NCBI GenBank assembly: GCA_013140605.1
Contig: JABFSL010000018.1
Coordinates: 1-64,000 of the forward strand
DNA length: 64,000 nucleotides
Direction of reading: 5' to 3'
From: Anaerolineales bacterium
Lineage (GTDB): Bacteria > Chloroflexota > Anaerolineae > Anaerolineales > Villigracilaceae
Part shown: positions 25,133 through 32,625 of the stretch, piece by piece
Layout of the letters: every line of letters starts with the position of its first letter
How positions within the stretch are numbered: the stretch's first letter is position 1
Program-made: the position numbers and the translations under genes
The notes under the pieces: generated by a model
The model's database searches: none
Told to the model about the DNA's origin: nothing
Seen by the model: only the letters and a program-made list of their open reading frames with translations

Positions 25133-25502
25133 ATGGCATTGATAAAAAAGTTTGAAGATATTATCGTGTGGCAGGAAGCGCGTAATTTGGTGAAGATGGT
25201 TTATAAGTTAACAAGTACGGGTGATTTCAGCAAAGACTTTGGGTTACGAGACCAAATTCGCAGAGCATCCGTTTCTACAATGACAAATATTGCGAGGATT
25301 TGATTGTGAATCGAATGTAGAATTTGCCCGCTTTTTAGTTATTGCGCGCCGTTCATCTGTTGAAGTCCAATCACTTCTATATGCAGCGCTTGATGTTGGT
25401 TACATTGACGAGAACACACGCAAAACGTACTACGACCAAGCCTACAAAACCAAAGGCTTGATCAACGCCCTAAAACGTTCACTCAAAATACAATCAAAAT
25501 AA
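25133..25502 (+). pseudogene. Four-helix-bundle (S23/IVP-type) gene, frameshifted
   Basis: The first part ([20 protein letters not shown] to VSTMTNIA) and the second ([20 protein letters not shown] to the stop at 25502) together make one about 120-residue four-helix-bundle protein related to those encoded by 23S rRNA intervening sequences. The conserved NIAEG motif is where they part: the bases GCGAGGATTTG lack two bases (GCG GAG GGA TTT expected). Either the gene is dead or the assembly has an error here. The gene is bracketed by inverted micro-repeats. The intact relative is at 28115. Confidence 0.8.
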
Positions 25503-25506
25503 TCAA

Positions 25507-25538
25507 CGACACTCTGACACATCGACACTTTCGACACA
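25507..25538. repeat. Right micro-repeat arm of four-helix-bundle element 1
   Basis: Units CGACAC, TGACAC, CGACAC, CGACAC spaced 8-9 bases apart. They are the reverse complement of the left arm units at 25069-25112. Confidence 0.65.
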
Positions 25539-25573
25539 TAAAAACACAGATACCATTTATTCACGGAGAATCA

Positions 25574-26248
25574 ATGACTGACAGCAATCTTTTATTATCT
25601 ATCGCTGTATTGGGTGGAACTGGCAAGGAAGGCAAAGGACTGGCTTATCGCTGGGCGCGCGCGGGTTATCATGTCCGCATCGGATCACGGTCAGCAGAAA
25701 AAGCCATTGCCGCCGCAAACGAGATCAGGGAAATGCTCGGGGATGGAGTCTCCGTCGAAGGCATGACCAACTTTGAGGCGGCGCGCGATGCGGACATCGC
25801 AGTATTAACCGTTCCATACTCAGCGCACCGTGACACATTGGAATCAGTCAAAGATGAGCTCAAGGGAAAGATGCTTATCGATGTAACCGTTCCACTCGTC
25901 CCGCCGAAAGTTGCGACGGTACAAATGCCTGCCGCAGGTTCCGCGGCGCAGGAAGCGAAACAGATCCTCGGCGATGATGTTCAGGTATGCGCCGCCTTTC
26001 AAAATATTGGATATGACCATCTGCTCGATGACTCGGAAGTTGAATGTGATGTGCTCGTGACAGGCACAAGCAAGGACGCCCGCGCTGAAACCATCAAACT
26101 GGTTGAAGCCACAGGCCTGCGCGGATGGGATGCGGGGCCGATTGAGAATTCTGTTGTCGTTGAAGGGCTGACCAGCATCCTGATCGGCATCAATAAAAAA
26201 TATGGTTCAACCCACGCAGGCATCAAGATCACAGGTGTTGAACATTAA
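25574..26248 (+). CDS. npdG: NADPH-dependent F420 reductase
   Basis: Transfers hydride between NADPH and coenzyme F420 in the cytoplasm. The 224-residue chain has the family's dinucleotide loop IAVLGGTGKEGKGLAYRWA, the phosphate-binding IGSRSAEKA, LTVPYSAHRDTL, LIDVTVPLVPP and the C-terminal WDAGPIENSVVVEGLTSILI. It heads a run of F420 genes to 31.2 kb and would supply or drain F420H2 for the PPOX and LLM proteins. GGAG precedes the ATG. Confidence 0.94.
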   Translation: MTDSNLLLSIAVLGGTGKEGKGLAYRWARAGYHVRIGSRSAEKAIAAANEIREMLGDGVSVEGMTNFEAARDADIAVLTVPYSAHRDTLESVKDELKGKMLIDVTVPLVPPKVATVQMPAAGSAAQEAKQILGDDVQVCAAFQNIGYDHLLDDSEVECDVLVTGTSKDARAETIKLVEATGLRGWDAGPIENSVVVEGLTSILIGINKKYGSTHAGIKITGVEH

Positions 26249-26273
26249 CCATGTAAAGTTCAATATGTAGCGC

Positions 26274-27029
26274 ATGCCCCTAACACTCACTCCCCTCCTT
26301 AATTTTCCACTCATCCGCCAAGACGACAACTTGGCGGATATTCTCGTTAAGTCACTGCGGGAAACTCAAATCGAATTACACGACAACGACATTCTTGTCC
26401 TCGCACAAAAGATCGTCAGCAAAAGCGAAGGACGGATGGTAAACCTTGCGACAGTTACGCCATCACAACGCGCAATTGAACTCGCGCAAAAAGCGGATAA
26501 AGACCCGCGCGTGATGGAACTCATGTTGCAGGAAAGCAATGAAGTTTTACGCGTACGGGTTGGGACGATCATTGTTGAACACAAGCTCGGATTCGTTTGC
26601 GCGAATGCAGGCATTGATCACTCCAACGTTATTGAAGGCGAAGAGCATGTTTTGCTTCTTCCTGAAGACCCCGATCTATCAGCCCGAAATATTCGTGAAA
26701 AGATAAAACAAATAACGGGCAAAAATATCGGCGTGATGATCATCGACTCACATGGCCGCGCGTGGCGCAACGGCACAGTTGGAATTTGTATTGGCCTAAG
26801 CGGATTGCCCGCAATCATTGATGAACGCGGTTGGAAAGACCTGTTTGGCTACACGCTGAAAATCACAATCGTAGGCGTGGCAGATGAACTCGCCGCAGCG
26901 GCATCTCTTGTCATGGGGCAGGCCGCTGAAGGAACTCCCGCCGTTCATGTGCGCGGATTCCCTTATCCGCTTGGCGAAGGCTCGCTGAAAGAACTCATCC
27001 GCCCGAAAGAACAGGATATGTTCCGCTAA
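26274..27029 (+). CDS. cofE: Coenzyme F420-0:L-glutamate ligase
   Basis: Adds glutamates to F420-0 using GTP. At 251 residues it is the stand-alone form, equal to the N-terminal half of mycobacterial FbiB. Motifs are DILVLAQKIVSKSEGRMV, FVCANAGIDHSNV, LLPEDPDLSARNIREKI, VMIIDSHGRAWRNGTVG, GLSGLPAI and DELAAAASLVMGQAAEGTP. The nitroreductase that forms the other half of FbiB is two genes downstream (27461), so the FbiB functions are split here. Confidence 0.94.
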   Translation: MPLTLTPLLNFPLIRQDDNLADILVKSLRETQIELHDNDILVLAQKIVSKSEGRMVNLATVTPSQRAIELAQKADKDPRVMELMLQESNEVLRVRVGTIIVEHKLGFVCANAGIDHSNVIEGEEHVLLLPEDPDLSARNIREKIKQITGKNIGVMIIDSHGRAWRNGTVGICIGLSGLPAIIDERGWKDLFGYTLKITIVGVADELAAAASLVMGQAAEGTPAVHVRGFPYPLGEGSLKELIRPKEQDMFR

Positions 27030-27081
27030 TATAATTCCAATGTTCGTCTGGTATCTTTGAGTAAATTTTCAACGAGGCACA

Positions 27082-27474
27082 ATGAAAAAATTCCCTCTGG
27101 AATATCTCGACCTTCTCAAAGACGAAACAAAAGCATATCTATTTCTCGCGACCGCGATGCCTGACGGCTCGCCGCAAGTCACACCGATATGGTTCAACGC
27201 AAATGATGATTACATCCTCATCAACACCAACGAGGGGCGCACCAAAGACCGCAACATGAAAGCGCGTCCCAAAGTCGCCCTCGTCATTCAAGACCCCGCA
27301 ACTCCTTATCGTTATATTCAAATTCGCGGAGAGATCGCCGAGTTCACCACTCAAGGCGCCGATGAACACATCAATCAACTCTCGCTCAAATATGATGATA
27401 AGCCGTGGAAATACCGCGAAGGACAAAAGCGGATCATCTTCAAAATTAAACCGACTCACATTGACGCCCACTGA
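27082..27474 (+). CDS. PPOX-class F420-dependent oxidoreductase
   Basis: A 130-residue split-barrel flavin/deazaflavin-binding protein. LDLLKDETKAYLFLATAMPD, GSPQVTPIWFNAND, INTNEGRTKDRNMKARPKVA and QIRGEIAEFT match the Rv1155-like subgroup that uses F420. Its substrate is unknown; relatives reduce biliverdin or act on fatty acids and quinones. GAGGCAC precedes the ATG. Location in the F420 cluster supports the cofactor choice. Confidence 0.85.
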   Translation: MKKFPLEYLDLLKDETKAYLFLATAMPDGSPQVTPIWFNANDDYILINTNEGRTKDRNMKARPKVALVIQDPATPYRYIQIRGEIAEFTTQGADEHINQLSLKYDDKPWKYREGQKRIIFKIKPTHIDAH

Positions 27475-28087
27475 TCTCCACACCTTCCTGCGGACTCGCC
27501 GCTCGATCCGCCGCTTCAAACCTGACCCGATTCCTGATTCGGTTATCGAGAACATTCTCACCACTGCCACATACGCCCCCTCCGCGCATCATCGCCAGCC
27601 CTGGAGATTTGCTGTAGTGACGGACGCTGCGCGATCCGTAAAGAATCAACTTGCAGACGCGATGGCAAAGAAATTCGAACTCGACCTTGAAGCAGATTCT
27701 CTTCCACTTGAAGAAATCGAAAAAAAAGTTGCGCGTTCGCGTGACAGAATTATCACAGCACCAGTAATCATCATCCTAAGTGTAGACATGAGTGATATGG
27801 ACACATATCCAGATAAACGACGTAAAAAAGCTGAATACCTCATGGCGTCCCAATCTACAGCAAACGCAGGAATGCAATTGCTCCTCGCAGCACATGCGGA
27901 AGGATTAGGAAGTGTCTGGGTTTGCAGTCCGCTATTTGCGCAGGAAACAGTACAGACCGTTTTAAGTTTGCCAAAATCATGGGAACCGCAGGCAATGTAC
28001 TTTCTTGGTTACCCCGAAGAAATTCCACAAGCTAGGGAAAGAAAAAAATTATGTGAAATTCTTTTGACCGTGGACGGTAGACGGTAG
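27461..28087 (+). CDS. Nitroreductase family protein (FbiB C-terminal-like)
   Basis: FMN-dependent nitroreductase fold: LRTRRSIRRFKPDPIPDSVI, TYAPSAHHRQPWRFAVV, QSTANAGMQLLLAAHAEG, GSVWVCSPLF and YFLGYPEE. Between cofE and cofD it probably plays the part of the FbiB C-terminal domain, which reduces dehydro-F420 to F420. The start is unclear: no ATG fits the family length, and I favour the TTG at 27461, overlapping the previous gene by 14 bases. The final residues (VDGRR) come from the micro-repeat arm that flanks the next gene. Confidence 0.75.
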   Translation: MTPTDLHTFLRTRRSIRRFKPDPIPDSVIENILTTATYAPSAHHRQPWRFAVVTDAARSVKNQLADAMAKKFELDLEADSLPLEEIEKKVARSRDRIITAPVIIILSVDMSDMDTYPDKRRKKAEYLMASQSTANAGMQLLLAAHAEGLGSVWVCSPLFAQETVQTVLSLPKSWEPQAMYFLGYPEEIPQARERKKLCEILLTVDGRR

Positions 28088-28090
28088 ACC
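28066..28090. repeat. Left micro-repeat arm of four-helix-bundle element 2
   Basis: GACCGTGGACGGTAGACGGTAGACC: 7-base GGACGGT/AGACGGT units that contain the nitroreductase stop codon. The inverted counterpart is at 28538-28564. Confidence 0.65.
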
Positions 28091-28114
28091 ATATTTTCAA
28101 AACAAGGAATTGAA

Positions 28115-28525
28115 ATGTCTTTTAAATTTGAACAATTGGATGTTTGGAATTTATCTTTGGAGTACTTCGATTTGATTTATGATTTTGCAGAGAAACTTCC
28201 AGACAGCGAGCGTTTCAATCTAAAATCACAAATCACTCGCGCGGCTACATCGGTCTCGCTAAATATTGCAGAAGGGTCAACAGGACAGAGCGATCCTGAA
28301 CAAAACCGCTTTCTGGGATTGGCGCTTCGATCTTTGATTGAAACGGTTGCATGTCAAAGACTCATCACGCGCCGAAAATATGTCACTGATGAAGCACATC
28401 TGAATCAACTTGACACAAAAGCTCAGGAACTTGCCAAACGTATTAGCGCTTTTAGAAAAGCATTGGTTTCTTCAAACAAAAACATCCGCGAAAATCACAC
28501 CACTTATGAAATCAACGAATTCTAA
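28115..28525 (+). CDS. Four-helix-bundle protein (S23/IVP-type), intact
   Basis: A 136-residue helical protein: FEQLDVWNLSLEYFDLIYDF, FNLKSQITRAATSVSLNIAE, FLGLALRSLIETVACQRLIT. It carries the NIAEG core missing in the damaged relative at 25133. The family occurs in 23S rRNA intervening sequences and as accessory proteins of retroelements, but no reverse transcriptase or rRNA is here. It sits inside the F420 operon, overlaps the cofD start by 20 bases, and is bracketed by inverted 7-base repeats. Confidence 0.85.
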   Translation: MSFKFEQLDVWNLSLEYFDLIYDFAEKLPDSERFNLKSQITRAATSVSLNIAEGSTGQSDPEQNRFLGLALRSLIETVACQRLITRRKYVTDEAHLNQLDTKAQELAKRISAFRKALVSSNKNIRENHTTYEINEF

Positions 28526-29495
28526 AGACTCATCTCACGGTCAACCGTCCATCGTCCGTCGTCGAATTGTTGCCCTCGCGGGCGGAGTCGGCGGCGCGAA
28601 ACTTGCCCACGGACTTGCCCAAATCCTTGCACCAGAAGATTTAACCGTCATCGTCAACACGGGCGATGACTTTGAACATTTGGGGATGTACATTTGCCCC
28701 GACCTGGACACGGTCTGCTATACACTGGCTGGACTTGCAAATCCAGAAACTGGCTGGGGGCGTGTAAACGAAACCTGGAATACCATTGCAAATATTGAAA
28801 AACTTGGGGGACCAAACTGGTTCCGCCTGGGCGATCAGGATATTGCCACGCATCTTGAAAGAACCAGAAGGATGAAAGAAGGCCAGTCGCTTTCACAGAT
28901 CACAAGAGATTTTTGCGCGGCGTGGGGTATCAAGCATACGATTTTGCCAATGACCGATTCGCCTGTGCGAACGATGGTGGATACAGATGAAGGCGAGCTA
29001 GCATTTCAGGAGTATTTTGTTCACAGACACTGCGAGCCGAGAGTCAAAGGCTTTCGGTTCGACGGAGTCAATATCGCTGAGCCAGCTCCGGGTGCGCGCG
29101 AAGCGATTGAATCAGCGGATGCAATTGTTTTTTGCCCGTCAAATCCGTGGGTAAGTGTGGATCCGATTTTGCGAGTCATTTCCCTCACCCCAACCCCTCT
29201 CCCTTGGGGAGAGGGGCGGAAAGTTGTCGCAGTCTCGCCCATTATTGGTGGAAAAACTGTCAAAGGGCCTGCCGCCAAGATGTATTCAGAACTTGGCATT
29301 GAGCCTTCCGCACTGGCGGTGGCGGAACATTATCGCAACATTCTTGCTGGCTTTGTGTTAGATAGTGTAGACTCTGAAATGGAAAATAGTATTAAGCAAT
29401 TGGGCATCCGAACACTTGTAACAGATACACTTATGAATAACCTTACAGATCGTACGCGTCTTGCACAGGATGTGCTAAACTTTATTCGGAGTTAA
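28506..29495 (+). CDS. cofD: 2-phospho-L-lactate transferase, F420 pathway
   Basis: Joins the phospholactyl-type moiety to the deazaflavin Fo, giving (dehydro-)F420-0. Family motifs: [83 protein letters not shown] and [23 protein letters not shown] 28506 was chosen because it overlaps the upstream gene's end. Its first residues (about HGQPSIVRR) come from the right arm of the four-helix element. A second oddity is at about residues 226-238: [12 protein letters not shown] is encoded by an in-frame palindrome between two conserved blocks. Confidence 0.93.
   Translation: MKSTNSKDSSHGQPSIVRRRIVALAGGVGGAKLAHGLAQILAPEDLTVIVNTGDDFEHLGMYICPDLDTVCYTLAGLANPETGWGRVNETWNTIANIEKLGGPNWFRLGDQDIATHLERTRRMKEGQSLSQITRDFCAAWGIKHTILPMTDSPVRTMVDTDEGELAFQEYFVHRHCEPRVKGFRFDGVNIAEPAPGAREAIESADAIVFCPSNPWVSVDPILRVISLTPTPLPWGEGRKVVAVSPIIGGKTVKGPAAKMYSELGIEPSALAVAEHYRNILAGFVLDSVDSEMENSIKQLGIRTLVTDTLMNNLTDRTRLAQDVLNFIRS
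28538..28564. repeat. Right micro-repeat arm of four-helix-bundle element 2
   Basis: CGGTCAACCGTCCATCGTCCGTCGTC: units ACCGTCC, ATCGTCC, reverse complements of the left arm units at 28066. The arm codes for the N-terminus of CofD. Confidence 0.65.
29182..29218. repeat. In-frame palindrome inside cofD
   Basis: CCCTCACCCCAACCCCTCTC continues into a stem CCCCTCTCCC/GGGAGAGGGG (29194-29203, 29207-29216). It is translated as [12 protein letters not shown]. The same family is at 34460-34495 and, decayed, at 7778. Confidence 0.75.
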
Positions 29496-29501
29496 TCAAA
29501 C

Positions 29502-30110
29502 ATGACACTTTGGGCAATTGTCCCTGTAAAACCTTTGCGACGAGGAAAGTCGCGCCTCTCTGGAATGTTAACTGAAGACGAAAGAACCGCATTAAATCAG
29601 GAACTTTTGGAACGAACACTTAAAACGCTTTCAACTTTAAAAGAGTTGGATCAGGTATTGGTGGTCAGCCGCGACCCGCAGGCGTTGACCATTGCCCGAA
29701 ATCACGGCGCAAAGACGGTGCAGGAAGATGGTCAGCCGCATTTGAATACAGCGTTGGCGCGCGCGACGGTCGTGGCGCAAGTCCATTCAACACAAGGGGT
29801 GCTGGTGCTACCCGCAGACCTGCCGCTGCTTACCCCTGAAGATGTGCTCACCTTGATCGATCGCGCGGCAAAACCGCCTGTGGTGGTGATCGCGCCAGAC
29901 AGACACGGCAAGGGCACAAACGCTTTATTAATGGTTCCAGCAGGACAGATCGAATATGATTTCGGTGAAGGTTCATTCCAACGTCATTGTGACCGCGCAA
30001 TCAAATCTGGCGCGCGTTTGGAGATCGTTGAGTTACCCTCACTTGGCTTGGACTTGGATTTGCCAGAAGATTTGGAAATGGTACGCAAGTTGGAAGGGTT
30101 AAAATTATAA
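29502..30110 (+). CDS. cofC: 2-phospho-L-lactate guanylyltransferase, F420 pathway
   Basis: Activates phospholactate or phosphoenolpyruvate with GTP for CofD. It has 202 residues; the nucleotidyltransferase start WAIVPVKPLRRGKSRLSGML, LDQVLVVSRDPQAL, VLVLPADLPLLTPEDV, APDRHGKGTNALLM and SLGLDLDLPEDLEMV match the family. It lies six bases after cofD. The Fo synthase genes (cofG/cofH or fbiC) needed to complete the pathway are not in this window. Confidence 0.93.
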   Translation: MTLWAIVPVKPLRRGKSRLSGMLTEDERTALNQELLERTLKTLSTLKELDQVLVVSRDPQALTIARNHGAKTVQEDGQPHLNTALARATVVAQVHSTQGVLVLPADLPLLTPEDVLTLIDRAAKPPVVVIAPDRHGKGTNALLMVPAGQIEYDFGEGSFQRHCDRAIKSGARLEIVELPSLGLDLDLPEDLEMVRKLEGLKL

Positions 30111-30115
30111 GATAC

Positions 30116-30175
30116 AGACCCTAAAGGTTTTCTAAATTAATCAGTTAAATTTTAAAGAGAAAACCTTTAGGGTCT
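30116..30175. repeat. Palindrome with AGACCC arms
   Basis: AGACCCTAAAGGTTTTCT (30116-30133) and its exact reverse complement (30158-30175) flank an A/T-rich 24-base loop. Together with 31203-31237 and 63841-63873 it forms a family of AGACC-ended perfect palindromes found just outside genes. Confidence 0.75.
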
Positions 30176-30198
30176 AATATTTTTTCAAGGAGAAAACC

Positions 30199-31197
30199 AT
30201 GACCGAACGTGTTGCCCTTTACCTGCAAGATTCGCACGACCTGCGTGACGGATTGGACTACGTCAAGTACGCAGAGGAGAAAGGCTTTGAAGCTGTGTGG
30301 CAGGCCGAGAGTCGACTGGTGCGCGATGCAATTGTCCCGATGGCTGCTTATGCCGCAGTGACCAATAAGATCAAGGTCGGCTCTGGCGTGATCAACAATT
30401 GGACTCGCAATATAGGATTACTTGCCGCAACCTTCTTAACGTTAGATGATCTTGCTCCAAATCGCGTTATTTGTGGGATCGGTGCATGGTGGGATCCGCT
30501 AGCCAAGAACGTCGGTATTGAACGCAAGAAACCGCTGCTTGCCATGCGTGAGACCGTCGAAGTGATGCGCCGTTTGTTGAACATGGAACGGGTTACCTTT
30601 CATGGCGAATTCCACCACGTGGACAATATTGAATTGGACGTAGTCCATGGCCGCCGCGAGCCGCGCAACATCCCCATTATGATCGGCGCGACTGGCGACC
30701 TGATGATGGAAATGACAGGCGAGATCGCAGATGGCTGCGTCATGAATTACTGCGTCGCGCCTGAATATAATGACAAAGCGCTTGAGCTTCTTGAAAAAGG
30801 AGCAAAGAAATCTGGCCGCAAGATCGAAGACATTGACCGCCCGCAGTTGATCGTTTGCTCAGTGGATGAAGACCACGACAAGGCAATTGAGTACACTAAA
30901 GAACTGCTTTGCCAATATCTCGCCCAACAGCCGCACATTGCCAAAGCCTCGAATGTTTCATCAGAAGTCATCAATAACATTCAAGCCACTTTGGGATGGC
31001 CTGCTACGAAGGAACAGATCAATAAGGCCAAGCACTTTGTTCCTGATGAGTTGGTCCACAAGATCACAGCTTCCGGCACGCCCGCAGAAGCGCGCGCCAA
31101 AGTAGCTGAATACACCAAGCGCGGATGCACCTGCCCCATCCTATATCCAGTCGGCGGGAATTTCAAACTTTTGATCGATACGTTCGCTCAGAGCTAA
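30199..31197 (+). CDS. LLM-class F420-dependent oxidoreductase
   Basis: A 332-residue TIM-barrel of the luciferase-like monooxygenase family, F420 subgroup (Mer/F420-dependent dehydrogenase type): [75 protein letters not shown] and [18 protein letters not shown]. It uses F420 to oxidise or reduce an unknown substrate; methylenetetrahydromethanopterin reductase is the nearest named relative I can suggest. AAGGAG precedes the ATG. It is part of the F420 block but separated by a palindrome. Confidence 0.87.
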   Translation: MTERVALYLQDSHDLRDGLDYVKYAEEKGFEAVWQAESRLVRDAIVPMAAYAAVTNKIKVGSGVINNWTRNIGLLAATFLTLDDLAPNRVICGIGAWWDPLAKNVGIERKKPLLAMRETVEVMRRLLNMERVTFHGEFHHVDNIELDVVHGRREPRNIPIMIGATGDLMMEMTGEIADGCVMNYCVAPEYNDKALELLEKGAKKSGRKIEDIDRPQLIVCSVDEDHDKAIEYTKELLCQYLAQQPHIAKASNVSSEVINNIQATLGWPATKEQINKAKHFVPDELVHKITASGTPAEARAKVAEYTKRGCTCPILYPVGGNFKLLIDTFAQS

Positions 31198-31202
31198 CAC
31201 AC

Positions 31203-31237
31203 AAGACCTCCGAGATTTTGAAAATCTCGGAGGTCTT
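31203..31237. terminator. Perfect palindrome, probable terminator
   Basis: AAGACCTCCGAGATTTT, G, and its exact reverse complement. It follows the LLM gene by six bases. Same family as 63841-63873. Confidence 0.7.
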
Positions 31238-31245
31238 AAGAATCC

Positions 31246-31809
31246 ATGAAAGAAATCTTAGAAAAGATACTGGCTGACCCGCGTTATCAGCGAAATATCG
31301 AGTACGGCGAACCGCGTTCAGGCCATCCAGAGGGTAGGATAAAATTCCATATTGCAGATTTGGAAAATAACCTAGAGCGTTTATCAGCACGCGGTATTTC
31401 ATCCTTTGATTATTGGAAGCTCAAGTTTCTGATCCATGTTCATGACACGTTCAAAGGTGAAGTTGATCGGGCCTCACCTTTTTCTTCTCGTCATCACCAT
31501 GAACTACTTGCCAGAGAATACGCCAGCCAGTTCACAAATGATGACGATTTGTTAAATATGCTTCAGTATCATGATGTGAATTATTCGCTCTGGAAACAGT
31601 TCACTCAAACTGGCAGTTACGATATGCAGCAGTTTCAAAATCTTCTGGACACGATCCACGATTGGGATTTGTTTCTGATGTTCATCATTATTGATGGCTG
31701 CTCAAAGGGGAAAGATCCGCTCAAGACAGGTTGGTTCATCAATGAAGTAAAAAAACACAAAGCTACACTCGTTGATGAATCGTGGCTTCTCCAATTTTCT
31801 GTGGAATAA
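31246..31809 (+). CDS. HD-domain protein, unknown substrate
   Basis: A 187-residue protein with metal-binding HD-type motifs: a first His pair in GHPEGRIKFHIADLE, the HD doublet in FLIHVHDTFKGE, then RHHHELLAREYA and MLQYHDVNYS. This fits an HD phosphohydrolase, but the substrate is not readable. It starts ten bases after the palindrome. It could be a phosphatase or a nucleotidase; I do not assign it further. Confidence 0.7.
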   Translation: MKEILEKILADPRYQRNIEYGEPRSGHPEGRIKFHIADLENNLERLSARGISSFDYWKLKFLIHVHDTFKGEVDRASPFSSRHHHELLAREYASQFTNDDDLLNMLQYHDVNYSLWKQFTQTGSYDMQQFQNLLDTIHDWDLFLMFIIIDGCSKGKDPLKTGWFINEVKKHKATLVDESWLLQFSVE

Positions 31810-31820
31810 CATAGACTTGT

Positions 31821-31857
31821 ACCGAAAAGCCGCCTCACCTTGACGCGGCTTTTCGGT
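31821..31857 (+). terminator. Intrinsic terminator
   Basis: ACCGAAAAGCCGC and GCGGCTTTTCGGT form a 13-base-pair stem around an 11-base loop, after the HD gene. Confidence 0.8.
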
Positions 31858-31877
31858 TGTGATATTCTTCACCGCTG

Positions 31878-31894
31878 TAGACTGACCAGTCGGT
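31878..31894. promoter_or_regulatory. Candidate TetR operator
   Basis: GACTGACCAGTC (31880-31891) has 5-base arms GACTG/CAGTC, and the wider ACTGACCAGTCGGT resembles common TetR-family operators. It lies 13 bases before the TetR start codon, so autoregulation is likely. Confidence 0.5.
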
Positions 31895-31904
31895 TTATGA
31901 AATT

Positions 31905-32534
31905 ATGACAGAAAACACCCCTAACCACACCCCAGAAACCCGCAAACGCATCCTTGAAGCCGCTGTGACGGTCTTTGCCAGCAAAGGCTATCACGATACA
32001 AAAGTGGATGATATCGTGGCCGAGTCGCAGACCTCAAAAGGCTCGTTCTATTTCTACTTCCCCAGCAAACAGGATATTTTCCTTGCGCTGGTGGATACTT
32101 TTGCGGACTTGCTTGAAAAGCAGTTGCACAATCGCCTCGCCTCTGAGACCTCGGGCATGGCGCGCGTGGATTTGGCTTTACGCGTCTGTTTGGAGACTTT
32201 CGGCCAATATCGCGGACTGGCGAAGATCGCACTTGTTCAAGCTACGGGTTTGGGACTCGCCTTCGAGGAAAAACGGCGTGCGGTCAACGACAGGTTCATC
32301 GAAATCATCAAGAAGAATCTTGATGAAGCTATCTCAGATGGAAGCATCCCTGCATTGGATACAGAAGTCGTTGCGTGTGCATGGATCGGCTCACTCAATG
32401 AGATTGTGCTGCGTTGGGTTTACACGGGACAGCCCGACCCTGTCCGTTCGCTGCCTGTGTTGAGAAGAATGTTGTTACAAAGCATTGGCGTAAAGGAAGA
32501 ACGGATTCAGGAGTTTGAAGAAAAGGCAAAATAA
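31905..32534 (+). CDS. TetR-family transcriptional regulator
   Basis: A 209-residue one-component repressor. The N-terminal helix-turn-helix is typical (TRKRILEAAVTVFASKGYHD, then ASKGYHDTKVDDIV and SKGSFYFYFPSKQDIFLALV). The C-terminal ligand domain (LALRVCLETFGQYRGLAKIA; WIGSLNEIVLRWVYTG) is of the TetR_C kind without a clear ligand. It precedes the ABC transporter operon in the same direction and may control it; a repeat element separates them. Confidence 0.9.
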   Translation: MTENTPNHTPETRKRILEAAVTVFASKGYHDTKVDDIVAESQTSKGSFYFYFPSKQDIFLALVDTFADLLEKQLHNRLASETSGMARVDLALRVCLETFGQYRGLAKIALVQATGLGLAFEEKRRAVNDRFIEIIKKNLDEAISDGSIPALDTEVVACAWIGSLNEIVLRWVYTGQPDPVRSLPVLRRMLLQSIGVKEERIQEFEEKAK

Positions 32535-32545
32535 TTTTGATTACA

Positions 32546-32598
32546 TGGTGGTTTCGATATGCCTTTCGCAAAGTGCGCTCAAGGCTACTCAACCACCA
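32546..32598. repeat. TGGTGGTT...AACCACCA palindromic element, copy 1
   Basis: TGGTGGTTTCGATATGCC at the left and GGCTACTCAACCACCA at the right. The TTTCGATA and CTACTCAACCA ends recur at 35249-35293, 35308-35396, 60398-60501 and 60525-60575. Confidence 0.75.
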
Positions 32599-32625
32599 AA
32601 TTATATTTCACATGGAGACTCATAA

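Noticed and set aside
25069-28564. Diversity-generating retroelement, because four-helix-bundle proteins resemble Avd
   Set aside because: No reverse transcriptase, template repeat or variable repeat is seen nearby.
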